Translations under genes and position numbers: made by a program
Assembly (NCBI GenBank): GCA_003833135.1
Contig: QZLH01000104.1
Coordinates: forward strand, 110,521 to 174,520
Reading direction: 5' to 3'
Origin: Oehlia diaphana
Lineage: Eukaryota; Glomeromycota; Glomeromycetes; Glomerales; Glomeraceae
Length of the DNA stretch: 64,000 nucleotides
Notes under the pieces: model-generated
What the model saw: the letters and a program-made list of their open reading frames with translations, nothing else
Told to the model about the DNA's origin: nothing
The model's database searches: none
Shown: positions 35,128-47,656 of the stretch, piece after piece
Numbering within the stretch: the first letter of the stretch is position 1
Layout of the letters: each line of letters starts with the position of its first letter

Positions 35128-38100
35128 ATGGATTCAGACATCGCAATACATTCTATTCAAAATAAACCACCGACACCAATACCAACACCACCACCACCTT
35201 CATCGTATTCCTCATCTAATACGACAAACACAATAACACCAAAACATAAGATGTTAAATTTATGGGTACATAATGATTCATTTTCTAAACAAGATTTTAT
35301 ATTAAATCCGGATTTTTTTCCTGGTATAAAATTGGGTCAAATATTAGAAATTTATAATTCTAATGAAAAATCCGATGTTACAAGACATTTAATTATTAAA
35401 GTTAATTCTTTGGATAAAGAACATATTGGTAAAGAAAAACCTATTTTACAGGTAATTAATAATTTAATAATATATTTATATAATTTGATTAAAATATTTT
35501 TTTTCATATAAATATTTATATATATGTGTGTGTGTGTATATATATTACATACAAAATTTATTTTTTTATTTTAATAATTTTCTATTAATCATTTATTTTG
35601 TTTTTATTCTTTTAGATTTCAGTATCAAGTAATATTGCGAATACATTCAAATTTAAAAATAAATCTAATGTATTTGTAAGAGAGGTAAATAATTAATAAT
35701 TTTAATAATTGCATTTAAACAATTAATTATATTTATAAATTAAATTTAAATAACGTTATCCCATCCATCTTACTTTTTTTCAGGTCGATGTGGAATTAGT
35801 TGCAGCAGATTATATAGAATTTACATTTAAAGATCAGTATATTGGTAGAAGTGACATGTGGAGATTGAGTAGAAGTCTTATTGGTACATGTGTTTATACA
35901 AAACAAAATTTAAATTTCGCAGATTGCATAAGAGCACAGGTGAAAAAAATATTTGTTAAAGGAGAACAAGCCTTATGCGGATATGTAACAGGAAATACAA
36001 AGCCGATATTTAGATCAGAATCAGCAAAATTATTTATATTTGTACAAATGTCAAGAGAAATGTGGGAATTTGATGAAGATGGGGAATTATATTACGAGAA
36101 AGCTATTGACGGATTTTTTACAGAATTATTTCAACGTTGGAAAGATTTATCTACAAATCACGTAGTATCCATAGTATTGTTTTCAAGAGTTTATTATGAT
36201 GAAGGAGAAGTTTTAATTAATGGATTAGTAAATGAAGACGAATCACTTAGACAAATTAAAAGAAGATGGTATAAGGATTTTTATAAAGTTATTGTTGATT
36301 GGGAAACAAGAAGCGATTGGAGTTCTGCACTTAAACTACTTAAAGAAGAACTTACGCAATATCAATTAAATATATTATTAAGGGAGAAAAAAAAACAAAA
36401 CGGTGAAATTTATAAAATATTATTGGGAAAAAATTCTTACGCTTTTGAAGGGAATATATTAGAAGCTATTAATTTAGCATTAAATCCATTTGATAGGCAT
36501 TATGTAGATAGAGATTTATTACGTACAGGATTATCAATTATTATAGTAACTCCTGGATGTTGCAGATTTGAAGTTGATAAAAAACTTTTAAGATTAACAG
36601 CTGAACGAATGATCGATAATGGAATTGGATTAGATCTCGTTTGTCTTTCAAGAATCCCTCTACATACAGTCCCTTTATTTAAATTTAATTCACAAGAATT
36701 ATCAAAAGCTCCTTTACCTGATTGGTGGAATAAAAATACAAGTAGATTTGCAAGTAAATTTTCGTCTCAATCAAAAGATTCAAAATTAGAGCTGAGAGAT
36801 CCTTTGGATTATGATGATGATCCAAATGATGATTCAAATTATTTTTATCACAAAACTCCTGATTGGGTTGACTGTAATTTTTATTCTAGACATCAAGATA
36901 AACCTTTTAAACTCGATAAATTTGTTACAAGATGTAAAATGTATGAAATTCAAATGATGGGAATTATGGAACATGAAATTTCTTATATTATCATTCCTCA
37001 TCTTGATGATAATCCTCAATCTGATGAATATGATGATAATGTTTTTACTACATCTAAACAAAATGTTCCTCTTTTACAACAAAAAAGTCATGATTCTTTA
37101 AATCGTTTACATGACACATCGCCACCATCTTTTCGTATGCATAATTATGATTCCCCTATTTCAAATCGTCAAGGAAATATTTTCAAACCTGACCATTTAA
37201 TAGGAGAAAATTCTTTACATTCTACAATGATTAATAGATCTTATTCACAAACTTCACATGATAGTTATCAAGATGGGCATTCTAAGAATAATGAATTTAC
37301 CGATGACGATGATGTTGTTGTAACTTCAAGTACGGTTGATCCCATATCAATAAAATCTTCAAATCATCACCACCACCAAAGAAATCGTACCTCTCTATCT
37401 CCAAGAAGAGAAAGTTATCCTGAAGCATCTTATTTTTTTAAACATATACCACGTCCAAGTAATCATTCAAATCCACCACCTCCACCACCTCCCCCTCCAC
37501 CACCACCTCCTACTATTAGTTATATTCCTCCAAATTATCGTCCACCTTTAGTTAACCCTTCTAATCCTTCAAAATCTCATAATCGTTATGGAATGAGTAC
37601 ACATCTTCGTAGATGGGGACATGTTTTTCCAAGACCATTATCAATAAATTCAATGAAATGGCCTGCTTTATGTACTCCCGCTTGTCTTCCTTTAACAACT
37701 GATTATCTTTCTCCAATTGACGAGCCTGGGGCTTATCAAGAATACACTTATACGATTTCTATTGATTCTGAGTCTTTCATAATGAATCAAGAAAATGAGG
37801 ATGTATCAGAAGAAGTTAAAACTGAAACTTTATTGAAAGAAATGATATCTCAACGATTAGCTCAAGGATATCAATTAGTCGTTTTAAATGAAATTAAATC
37901 ACATAATTGGGAAGATTATTCTTCATCTTTATTAACTTCTAAGCAATATTATCTTAGTATGGGACGTCATGTTCATAAATTAACTTACGATCCTTCAGGA
38001 CAACTTGTTGAAGTCAAAAGTGTTGAAGTTAAAAGATATGTTCGAAAAATACAATATAAACCAGATCCAATTCCATATATTTGCGCTGTTTGGCCTAAAA

Positions 38101-39668
38101 GTCAAGAAACTTATGAGACTAGAACTGTTAATTTTACTTATCCACATATTGATTATAATTGGAATTATGTAGATCAATTAATTTGTGGATATCAAGTTGA
38201 TCTTTATGAACATTTGAAATTTTGGAGAACAAGATTTATTTTAATCCCAATGGAAAATATTTCTTCTGGTTTATTAAAACATGGAAATGAATTATTTGAA
38301 GAAGAAGAAGTTCGATTAAACGGAATTTATAAATTTCTTGAACTTTTTGATAAATCCATTTGGATACCACCAGATGAAAATGGCGATGCTGGTAATAATA
38401 GAAAAAGGGAAACTCCATCTCCACATTTAAGACCTACAACAGATGATTTATCAATTTTTGTTATAACTCCCGAAGGATTATACCCAAGAAGAAGTTCCGT
38501 ACATCCAGTAGATGAAAAACTTACAAAAGATACTAAACTTGATAAAATTTATCAAGCAATGAAAAATAATACGACTGGAATCATTAAGGATCGTCAATGG
38601 CATTTTAAAACTTATCAAAATGCAATTGTTGGAAATGAACTTGTTGACTGGTTAATAAGTAGATTTCATGATATTGACACTAGAGCTAGTGCTGTTGCAT
38701 TTGGAAATGAATTATTAGATAGAGGATTATTTGAGCATTGTCAGAAAAGACATCGATTTTTGGATGGATTTTATTTTTATCAAATTAAAGAAGAATTCGC
38801 TCCTAGAAGAACCATTAAAGAATGGCTTAGAAGAAAGCCGAGAAAAGATTCTGAAAAAATTGAAGAAATACCAACAAAACCAACAAGAATTGAATTTACG
38901 AAAGCTATTCATATTGATATTGACCCAAATAAAAAAAGTGATAGAAAAGAAACAGCAATATTACATTATGATGTTATTTATAACGTTGATGCTTGTTATC
39001 ATTTCCAATTAAATTGGCTTGCGTGTACAGCGAGATTAATTGAGGAATTATTACAACTATGGAATAGGAACGCTAAGACATATGGATTAAAATTAGTCGA
39101 AGCACCTGTTGAACAAGCTATGAGTTTAACTAATAATAATCCATTTCAATCTCCAACATCAATAAAATTATCAGTATTACCTCCATTATTAGAAGATTTA
39201 GAAAAATTAGGGAAAAAATTGAATCCCGAAATTAATCATAATTTATATTTTGAAATTGAATTAGTTAAACATTTTAAATTTGTATTAGATGTTGAGGCTG
39301 ATAGCAGATTTCCAAAAGAAGTTGAAATAATTTATTCTTATCATAAAACTCCTTATAAATATTCTCAATATATTCATAGATCTGGTGTTGCGTTTATACA
39401 AATTTGTGATCCTGGGGAAGGCTTTTTATGGGTTAATAACAGAATATATAATACTCATAATATTTCTAATAAGAATACTTCACCTAATCCTGATCAATTA
39501 TTAAAAGAATTTCAAAATTTCTGTAACGATAAAGTCGCTCTTCAAAATTTTTGGAATGATGTTGTTAATAGAATTGAAGATTATACTTATGAACCAAATA
39601 TTACCGAACAACGTCCTGATAGTATGACAAAAGGTAGTATTGAATCTGAACCAACATTAAAAACATAA
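35128..39668 (+). CDS. IML1: Iml1/DEPDC5, GATOR1 (SEACIT) subunit, negative regulator of TORC1
   Basis: Iml1 with Npr2 and Npr3 forms the GTPase-activating complex that switches off Rag/Gtr GTPases at the vacuole when amino acids are scarce. Exons 35128-35451, 35616-35684 and 35784-39668 give 4278 nt, 1425 residues, slightly shorter than yeast (about 1580) and human (about 1600) proteins. After a Pro/Ser/Thr-rich start, residues about 43-130 (LWVHNDSFSKQDFIL, FFPGIKLGQILEIY) and about 133-400 (VELVAADYIEFTFKDQYIGR, DMWRLSRSLIGTCVY, IVTPGCCRFEVDKKLL) are the characteristic N-terminal Iml1 domain. About 500-720 is low-complexity with a run of 13 Pro. A DEP domain lies at about 1060-1133 (GIIKDRQWHFKTYQNAIVGN, ELVDWLISRF, GLFEHCQKRHRFLDGFYFY). 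The C-terminal domain has YNVDACYHFQLNWLACTARL. The main exon is uninterrupted over 3.9 kb, which supports the model strongly. Confidence 0.95.
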
Positions 39669-40461
39669 TTTATTTTTTTCATTAATGTATTATAATTATT
39701 AAAATTGTATTTATAGAAAGTCAAATTATATTAAATATATAAAAATATTTAAAGCTGTAAACTGAGTTATATGAATTTTGATTTGTGAATTTGTGAATAA
39801 CTTTTCATTGGATCTTTTCTTTTTCAAATAGGCGTGTATGTATGATTTTTATTCCACGAAACGGGATATAAATTTTCGAGTATATTTAGATTCTCTATAT
39901 GGTATAAACGACAGTATATCAATAACGAATAATTATTACATTATTTTTGCCGAATTTAGGACTTGCACAATTATCGACAAATTTTATATAGCGTCCGAAG
40001 TCTTGGATGAAAACCCGTATACTTTTGCAAGCGATATACTCTGTGTAGAAGTCTCACGCTGTTAATATTATGAAATTTCAATACCTCGCTTCTTAAAAAA
40101 GTTAATATTACTAACATAAAATATTAATGATAACCGAAACTGTTGAGTAAGACCATGCTAGCAAATTAGCACACAAATTTATGTTTGCCATATTTCTGTA
40201 TATAAACTGAAAATAGGAATGTAAAATATGAAAACCCTGTAACATATTTTATCATTAAATGAGATATTCTTATAAGTTCTTTTGGAAAGCGCAAATCTTT
40301 GATAGAAACCATTATTAAAAGAGAAACTGATAGTTATAAGACGTGAATAAATACGTTCGAAGAAATCTCATCATTTTATTAGGCCGTCAACGAAAGTTTT
40401 AATAATTTTATTTATAACAAATTTCTTTATCACTAGTAATCAATACCATTTATTTCGTTTC
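39669..40461. other. Convergent 3' spacer between IML1 and the Sym1-like gene
   Basis: AT-rich, 793 bp. The 75-codon frame at 39838-40065 has no recognised domain. Nothing else seen. Confidence 0.5.
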
Positions 40462-41310
40462 CTATTTAACACTCACTTTGTCGGAACTTTTCTTATTGAT
40501 AACAGATAAATAAGTATTCCAGCCAAGTGCAACACAATTAACAACTAAAGTCCTATAATTCAATGGAATAAAATGAAAATTGAGCAATTGTACAGCCGGC
40601 CACAATTTATAATTATTAATTAAAGTAGGTACGAAAGTCTGTGTATATTGAGAAGGTAAAAAAATATTAATATTAACAAGTAAAACAATATCTTTAAGAT
40701 AAATATTCTGAGAGGATTTTATATTTACATCTCCAAGCTTTTCTAAAATTTGAGAGTTTTCTTGACCTTCTAATAATGCCTGGCCTACGAAAAATGTTGT
40801 AATAAAACATGGTGCGAATATAGCTTGATCTAAAGTGACTCGCGTTAATAGTCCTTTACAGAAAAAGAAAAAAATAAGTTAGGAATAAAATAATTAATCT
40901 TAATAATGTAAGGGTATATATTACCTAACATGGGATTTTTAATTGTAATAACCCGGTCTAAAGTACGATACCAGATAGCCGTGGATGGACCCTTATTTAA
41001 TTTATTACAAAAAATTTTTAGAAATAAAAATTTTCATCTTTAAAATAATAATGCTTACAGCTATACATAAACCAAATCCTCCAAGTCTTAAAGTTCTATA
41101 AAAATTATGAGATTTTAACCCTCTTTGTTCAACAATTTGTTGTGCTATAATATCTCCTGCAGCAAATAATGTTCCTGAATAAGTTCAAATTTATAATATT
41201 AAATTATGTATTTCATTAAGCAAACATTTTTCAAATTTACCAGTAGTAATAGTTTGTATTAGAATTGGTCTTCGGAATAAATGATTTTTGTACCAACTGA
41301 AAAAAGACAT
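40462..41310 (-). CDS. SYM1: Mpv17/PMP22 family membrane protein (Sym1-like)
   Basis: Members are small four-helix proteins of the inner mitochondrial or peroxisomal membrane; yeast Sym1 is needed for ethanol growth at high temperature and human MPV17 loss depletes mtDNA. Five exons (high to low): 41310-41241, 41174-41059, 40991-40925, 40853-40729, 40638-40462; 555 nt, 184 residues, the normal family length. Family blocks seen: MSFFSWYKNHLFRRPILIQT, AAGDIIAQQIVEQRG, RTLRLGGFGLCIAGPSTAIW, DQAIFAPCFITTFFVGQALL, and the signature WPAVQLLNFHFIPLNYR, then VALGWNTYLS. The last intron (90 bp, 40728-40639) is in frame with no stop; keeping it would insert 30 residues before FVPTLINNYKLW. No exon is long enough to stand out by ORF length, yet the model is complete. 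It is convergent with IML1. Confidence 0.92.
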
Positions 41311-44092
41311 ATCGTAGTATATAATTGAAGAATTATAAGAATTATAGAAAAGGAAAATGGGAAGAGTTGATCTATATTTAGAATTTGACCCTCCAACCTT
41401 CCATATAAGGGTTTTAAATTTGCACGACTAAGATCGGATTTGGAGTGATAATTCTCCGATACCCAATTACTGTATACTTTTTCAAGTGTTTTTGCAGTAA
41501 TGATAAACAATATATATAAAATATTGCCTTGTAATAACAAGATAGGAACGATCGGTAATATTGAAACTTTTTTTTAGCTATGTCAACACGTCATATATAA
41601 AGATACCTATTTAAATTGAATAATTTGTATATGTTTAATTAAGAATTTTTTTAAAAAATAATTAGTACTGTTAACCAGAAATAAACGGAAATGTTATTAT
41701 TTGATATATCGGAATTTTTCAAATGATCTTCATATGGGTTCCAACATATCGTTATATCGGAGTTTTTTATTGTGGGAACTATGGGAACACGATAAAAAGT
41801 TACGCGACATACGCGACAATTTAATATAGAAATACGCGACAATTATTGATATATTTAGATAGATTGATGATTGATTGAGGCGTAGTACAATAATGAGTCA
41901 TTTTCTATTACATAATTTATAAAAAAGTTTGTACTACAAAAAAAATATATAAAATGACCTTACCTCCTTTTTTTTTATTATTCTAAATTTCTCTACCGAA
42001 CCAACTACTTGAGATAACTCAAATATTCTACCCAAATATTCTATTATATTTTCGCCCAGGCGGCCAGGTCCACCAACATTTTTACGATAGAGGTAGAAAT
42101 ATGTGAAAGAAAACTTTTATTATTCTCTCCTACTAGAAAAAAAATTCCTCTTAAACTATTTTATAAACAAAAATCTTCACCTCTTTGTTTCTCACCGATA
42201 GTAACTTTCGCACAAAACTCCCTCCATATCTTCAAAGCGGAACATACATTAAGAGGTGAGTATAAATAACAGTTTGCCGGATGGACGTACGAGTACTTGT
42301 TCACCGCAGGAGGGTTCACTGAAAGTCTTCCGGATGGTGGGCTGTTATGATTGTCATAGAGGTTTATGTGCTCGTAGTACGTACCATTTGCTACTGGCTA
42401 CGTAGTCATCTGCTTTGTGCACAAGTCGTAGCTACAATGATGCCACATAGGTGATCCCCAAGCCGATCCATATGGGAGGGCAAGCCGTGGTGCCCGTGGA
42501 AGTGACACATATTTCTATGTCATCACACTCACTTAGTTGTTGTTATTGATACTATATGAGACCATTTACCATAGATCTTATGATGGCCACATAGGTGTCC
42601 TGGGGTTCCCTGCTTAGGCATAATTAACAGGGTGGTAAACCTCATATGGTATGAGGTGATAGTTACTAAAAATTTTGTAAATTCTGTAGGGTATGCTGGA
42701 AATGACCAAATCGTCTTATTGTCTCCCTTACTAGCTTTCTGCAGAGATACTACATACACAAAAAGGATAATGTTAATTATCATGATTTATTAATATTATG
42801 AGTGAGTATTATCTAAATTTATGAAAAAAAGATAAATAATTCATTCGAAACTTTTTTTCTAATTTTTTTAATTCTTTTTCTTGTATTTCTAGATGGATTA
42901 TAACTTTTTTTTTTATGTTGGAAGCCTGATTTTCGCTCTTTTCTTAGTTTGAGTTGTTCAACTGGTAAAACTTAGTTTCTGTTTTTTTTTATCAATTTTA
43001 ACTACCGCAGTTGAACCACGATTGCATCGCGTATTCATACGCTCAAAATTTTTGGACTTTGAAACGTAATATCTTCATTAGATAGTTATTGACGCGCTTT
43101 TATTCAGAAAGACTAAAAAATACAAATTTAATCAGTAGAGGCGAAGGTAAAGTAATTATCTTGTAATGCTGACTAAAATTAACCGAAATTCTATTGTGGA
43201 TTTGTTGTATTTGAACACCAATAGAAAGTTATAAAAGTCCAAAGAAAATTTTGATTTATTAAAACTTAGTCCTCATACGATTTGTTAAAATTAGGCATTG
43301 AAAATTTAGAAATTAATAAAATTAAGAATATTAAAATTAATAAGAAAACATAAAAAAGTGCACAATTTAGGCAAAATGATTACTAAAAATCGTTCCATTG
43401 ATAAAATTGCTCAAGTAGAAATCCGATTTAATTCGTTTCAGACTTCAATTCGGTTTTACTTGTGGTCAGTGGTCGGTTAACATTAAGGGTCTGGATTTCT
43501 GATATATCGAATTTCACTATGTATTAATAATCCATCATATAATAAATATTGTATAAATAAATGAAAGATTAACGTTAATCGATCAATTAACCGGTTAAGA
43601 ATAAGACATTTCAAAAATTCGGTTAATTGATAGATTAAATCCAAACCATAATTCTAGTCAAATTGTCTGGTGTGTGAAATCTCGATCACGTGTTCTCAAG
43701 CTTGAACGAATTTATCAATAAAAAAATGACTTCCCTATGAGTGAAAACAAATTGGTGCATTTGCAACCAAAAAATAATAATAATACTTTTTTAATATTAA
43801 CTAATAAATTAATCGGTTAGAGCTCTTGGTGAATCGATTTATTATTCGGTTAAGGTTTTTATGATCGTTCTGAATTGACTCGAGTGCATGTGATCGGTAA
43901 TGATGACCAGAAATATTGTAACGTCACCATTAGTCCTGTGATGTTTAAAAATTTTATTATGCTATTACAAATTAGAACAATAAATGGAATAACATTGCAT
44001 AATGTTATTTTTCTTTTAATTGGATAAAAATAAAAAATAATCAATATACTGTATGATACAAAAATGTCATCCTATATTCCTATCGCTATTAA
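41311..44092. other. Gene-poor region with a GC-richer block of unknown origin
   Basis: No supported gene. Frames at 41259-41540, 41651-41842 and 42529-42783 lack domains. About 42240-42760 is clearly less AT-rich and contains short repeats (CCACATAGGTG twice; GTACGAGTAC facing AGTACGTAC), so it may be an inserted element. 42800-44092 shows AACCGGTTAA-type inverted motifs near 43580-43640, otherwise nothing. Confidence 0.45.
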
Positions 44093-45637
44093 TTAATTTC
44101 TTATAATTTGAAATACTTCGTACTCTTCTATATGAAATAAGTTTTCAGTATTTCTTATCCTTTTTTCATAATAAGTCTGTTTACATATATTATAATCAAA
44201 ATTATTTGATTTATTTCCTCCAATACTAACTGATAATTGGAGATCGGAAGAACCAAAAGAGGGACCATGCCAACCAAGATAATATAATGCTTTATCCATA
44301 TTTTTTACATGACTTAAAATTAACTTATCAAATTCATTTTTATTCTTAAAAGAAAATATAAAACTATAATAAGATGGACCCCAATTACCAGATGATTTCC
44401 ATATTGAAGGATTATATCCACCTAGAATTTCTCCAGTTCCTGTTACTTTAATAAAAGTAACGGTATTAGGTTTATCATTGCATAATTCATGAAATTTTTT
44501 AGGAGAAAATCCATTTTGGCTCCCTCTTAACAATAACTTAAAATTGTACGGCAAATATAATTCTCTAAGATACGCAAATTTGTTATTAATATCAACTTTA
44601 TCAATCCATCTTGAAATAATTGAAGCGATATTCAAGTTAATGATCTTTGAATCAATAATTTCGTCAATTTTTAGATTTCTAGGAAGTGAAATGTTATTAG
44701 AATTTGGTTCACTATCAGGATCCATATAAGAACCCAACAAATCTTTGTAAGTTTGATGATTTAAAAGTTTTTTATATGGACTCACTTTATGTAAAAATTC
44801 TTTGGATGATAAACTAAAAAATCTGATTAAAGGTATACAATTTTGTAGAGTATTTTTCATCATTTTGAAATCATCGCCTGTCCAAGTATCAGGATCTGAA
44901 ATAAGATTCTGATTTTGTGCGAGACCCCATTTTAACACATGATTCCAAACTTCAATTTCTTTCATTTGTAAATCATCTCTTTTAATAAGTGAAATTAATG
45001 ATTTTTCGGGTAACGAAGTAAAATCCAATGATTTAAATATTTTTTCAGGAGATTTAACCATGAAATCTGTACATAATTTTTGAATTTCTGACAAACTATT
45101 AGATTGAAAACTTATTCGATGAGTAAGTTCAAAGTTTTGTTCCATCCATTCAATTTTGTTTTCAACAAAATAATTTTGTAAATAATCAACTAATTCTTGA
45201 AGAAGAAGCTCGTCAGCAGCGGCCAATACTCTAAAAATATCCAAGGTATCTTTTCCATCCAAAGAAAAAATGCCACCATAAATATATCTATTACAAAAAA
45301 TTAAAAATTGAACAAAGATTTTTATTTTGTATCGATAATTATAATATTATATTTAAATTAATTACATACAGTATATATATACTTACTTTAAAATGATTTG
45401 AAAGGTTTCCGGTAAAATATTTGGTAATTTAACATGAGCCAAGACATTATTATTCTTTTTATTTGAAGTTAAATATCTTTTTAAATATGGAGAACGACAA
45501 CATAAAATGCCTGTATGAGCACGAAATATTTTTACGTTAGGATCTTTATTTACTTCAATTGTAATATCATAATATTCATTATCTTTCAATAATTCTATAA
45601 AATTATGACTTAATTTCGAAAAAAATTGTGTAGGCAT
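44093..45637 (-). CDS. BTB-BACK-TLDc protein (copy 1)
   Basis: Two exons, 45637-45387 and 45287-44093; 1446 nt, 481 residues. BTB at about 5-90 (YYDITIEVNKDPNVKIFRAH, GILCCRSPYLKRYL) for dimerisation and CUL3 binding. BACK at about 93-243 (DTLDIFRVLAAADELLLQEL, LQMKEIEVWNHVLKWGLAQ, IPLIRFFSLSSKEF). The TLDc domain follows at about 300-475 (NFKLLLRGSQNGFSPKKFHE, TVTFIKVTGTGEILGGYNPS, YYSFIFSFKNKNEF, GPSFGSSDLQLSV). BTB-TLDc proteins are hugely expanded in Rhizophagus (family knowledge); the substrate is unknown. The single intron sits at the BTB/BACK border, at the same position and phase as in the paralogs at 53335-54926 and 32835-34074. The start is the ATG of MPTQFFSKLSHNF, matching MSGQFFTKLSQNY of copy 2. 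Confidence 0.92.
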
Positions 45638-46162
45638 TTTATATGTTAGATGGGAAAAAAAAAATTAAACTGATAAAATGAGTGGATGGCTAAAAATTTT
45701 GCACAACATTACAAGATCGACACAATTACATGTCCGTATTCAGAATTGTTTGGACAATCTATATTTAATGTTTGATAATATTATATATATTTATTTTTAT
45801 TTTGTCGTTTACATTCGTATAAAAGTGTTTATATTGTACGCGTGACAGGTCACATTTTTTTAGAATGAATTGTTTTGCAGAAACAAATTGGATTGGTATA
45901 TTGTAAAAAATTATGCTATATATTCGGGAAACAAAATTTCTCAGGATCATCAAATTTTACAATAATGCCGGATAAATTAAGTTTGGCCGGAATCAACCGT
46001 AATTCTGGTAAAGCGCTGGTAAAGTTACTGTTTAAAGGTAAGTTTTTTGTTTTTCATTATGTAGTACAAATAGCGTAATCAAAGTCCTGTACGACATGCA
46101 TTATATAAATAGTGTGTCATTTGAACGATCAATTTTACGCCAACTTTTTTTTTGAAAAAAAA
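45638..46162. other. Divergent spacer between the BTB-TLDc copy 1 and F-box genes
   Basis: 525 bp containing both 5' regions. The frames at 45765-45953 and 45875-46078 have no recognised domain and overlap on opposite strands. No control motif assigned. Confidence 0.5.
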
Positions 46163-47656
46163 ATGTTTCAATTAAACGGAGATGTTCTTTATTTAATTTT
46201 AAAAGAATTACAAAATGATAAAAAATCACTTTTTTCATGCCTTAGAGTTAATAAAACTTGGTGTGAAATCATTGTTCCAATTTTATGGAAAAACCCTTGG
46301 AAATTTTTGGAAGAAAGAAAGTCACTCTGTAAGGTGGTTATTTTACATCTATCAGATGAGACAAAAAATAATTTAAAGAGTCAAGGCTTTGATTTTTTGA
46401 CAAATTTTTATCATAAACCTTTATTTAATTACATTAGTTTTTGTAAAATTTTAAATTTATATGATTTACATGTAATGGTTAATACTTGTGATCACCTTGT
46501 TACATTCCCAAAAATTAAAAGAGAAATATTTGAAAAAGAAGTAACGAGTCTTTTTATCAATGAAAATACAAGGGTGATGCATCTTTATATAAAAAATCGA
46601 TTTTATAATAATCGATTAAATATTATTCCTGGGGCCAAATACAGCTTTTCAGAACTTGAATTTTTCAGTAGTAACACTAACATCTCTGATAATGTTATAA
46701 CTGGATTACCTGAAATATTTAAATCAATTAAAAGATTAGAACTTGTTATAGAGGTGAATAACAACAGTTATGAATTCGTTAAGTTAATCGATAACATAGA
46801 TAAATTATATCATGTTCGTTTATATTCCAAGTACTATTCAGAATATTATAATGATTCATTTCGTAAAGCTCTTGAAAATTCGTTGATTAAGCATGCAAAT
46901 ACTATACAATATTTTAAGATAACTAGACCACCTGTCACAAATATTCTTTCATCTTTTGTAAATTTAAAAATATTAAAAGTGAAAGGTTTTTCAATGGATT
47001 TGTCATGGGATTGTTTAGAAACATTATCCCTATCATTTTTACAAGTATTAAAAACTGATTGTATTCCAATCGAAAAAGTATCAGCATTAATTGAAAATAC
47101 AGGGGGTAAGCTTATTGAAGTATCGATTAATGGTGGATATCATAATGAAAATAATAATAAAAGACTCATTCAATCTATTTATAACAAATGTAAAAAGATT
47201 CAATATCTTAAAATACTAATTAGAAATGAGAATATTTCGGAATTAGAAAAGTTATTAATTGATTGTCAATATTTAGATGGATTAAATATTATTGTTTATA
47301 ATGATGAAACTATATTTGATTGGAATTATTTTTTTAAAGTTTTATATGAATCATCACCAACTAATTTATTTAAGTTTAAATTCTCTTTTGTTAATACTTT
47401 TGAATTAGGATCCTTAAAATTATTTCTTAATAATTGGAATGGTAGACATCCGTTATTGTTTCAAACCATTCAATATAGTAGCTGGGGGAGTAACAATGTT
47501 TTTAAAAGAAGTTATTTTGATGTAATAAAACGTTATATAACACAGGGAATTGTTAGTTTGTATAGCCATGCTCCTGTTGAAAAGTGTGACTTTAAAGATT
47601 TTGATTGGATTAAGGCAGATAAGAAAGCTCTAAAATCTTGGGAGTATAATTTTTGA
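46163..47656 (+). CDS. F-box protein, Rhizophagus expanded family type
   Basis: An intronless gene of 497 residues when started at the ATG of MFQLNGDVLYLILKEL. The frame is open 17 codons further to an ATG at 46112, but the chosen start puts the F-box at the very N-terminus as is usual in this family, and the upstream part is low-complexity. The F-box spans about residues 1-45 (DVLYLILKELQNDKKSLFSC, then LRVNKTWCEIIVPILWKNPW). The remainder has irregular leucine-rich segments (SIKRLELVIEV, LSFLQVLKTDC, KKIQYLKILI, FKFSFVNTFELGSLKLFLNN) that suggest a degenerate LRR-like solenoid for substrate binding. It is a probable SCF adaptor with unknown target. It lies in the cluster of BTB-TLDc paralogs. 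Confidence 0.88.
   Translation: MFQLNGDVLYLILKELQNDKKSLFSCLRVNKTWCEIIVPILWKNPWKFLEERKSLCKVVILHLSDETKNNLKSQGFDFLTNFYHKPLFNYISFCKILNLYDLHVMVNTCDHLVTFPKIKREIFEKEVTSLFINENTRVMHLYIKNRFYNNRLNIIPGAKYSFSELEFFSSNTNISDNVITGLPEIFKSIKRLELVIEVNNNSYEFVKLIDNIDKLYHVRLYSKYYSEYYNDSFRKALENSLIKHANTIQYFKITRPPVTNILSSFVNLKILKVKGFSMDLSWDCLETLSLSFLQVLKTDCIPIEKVSALIENTGGKLIEVSINGGYHNENNNKRLIQSIYNKCKKIQYLKILIRNENISELEKLLIDCQYLDGLNIIVYNDETIFDWNYFFKVLYESSPTNLFKFKFSFVNTFELGSLKLFLNNWNGRHPLLFQTIQYSSWGSNNVFKRSYFDVIKRYITQGIVSLYSHAPVEKCDFKDFDWIKADKKALKSWEYNF

Noticed and set aside
36834..38912. Minus-strand and second-frame ORFs within the IML1 exon
   Set aside because: Shadows of a 3.9-kb conserved coding exon.
41651..41842. 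63-codon minus frame (MSRISILNCRVCRVTF)
   Set aside because: No domain, no splice context and it contains simple duplicated wording (CGCGACA repeats).
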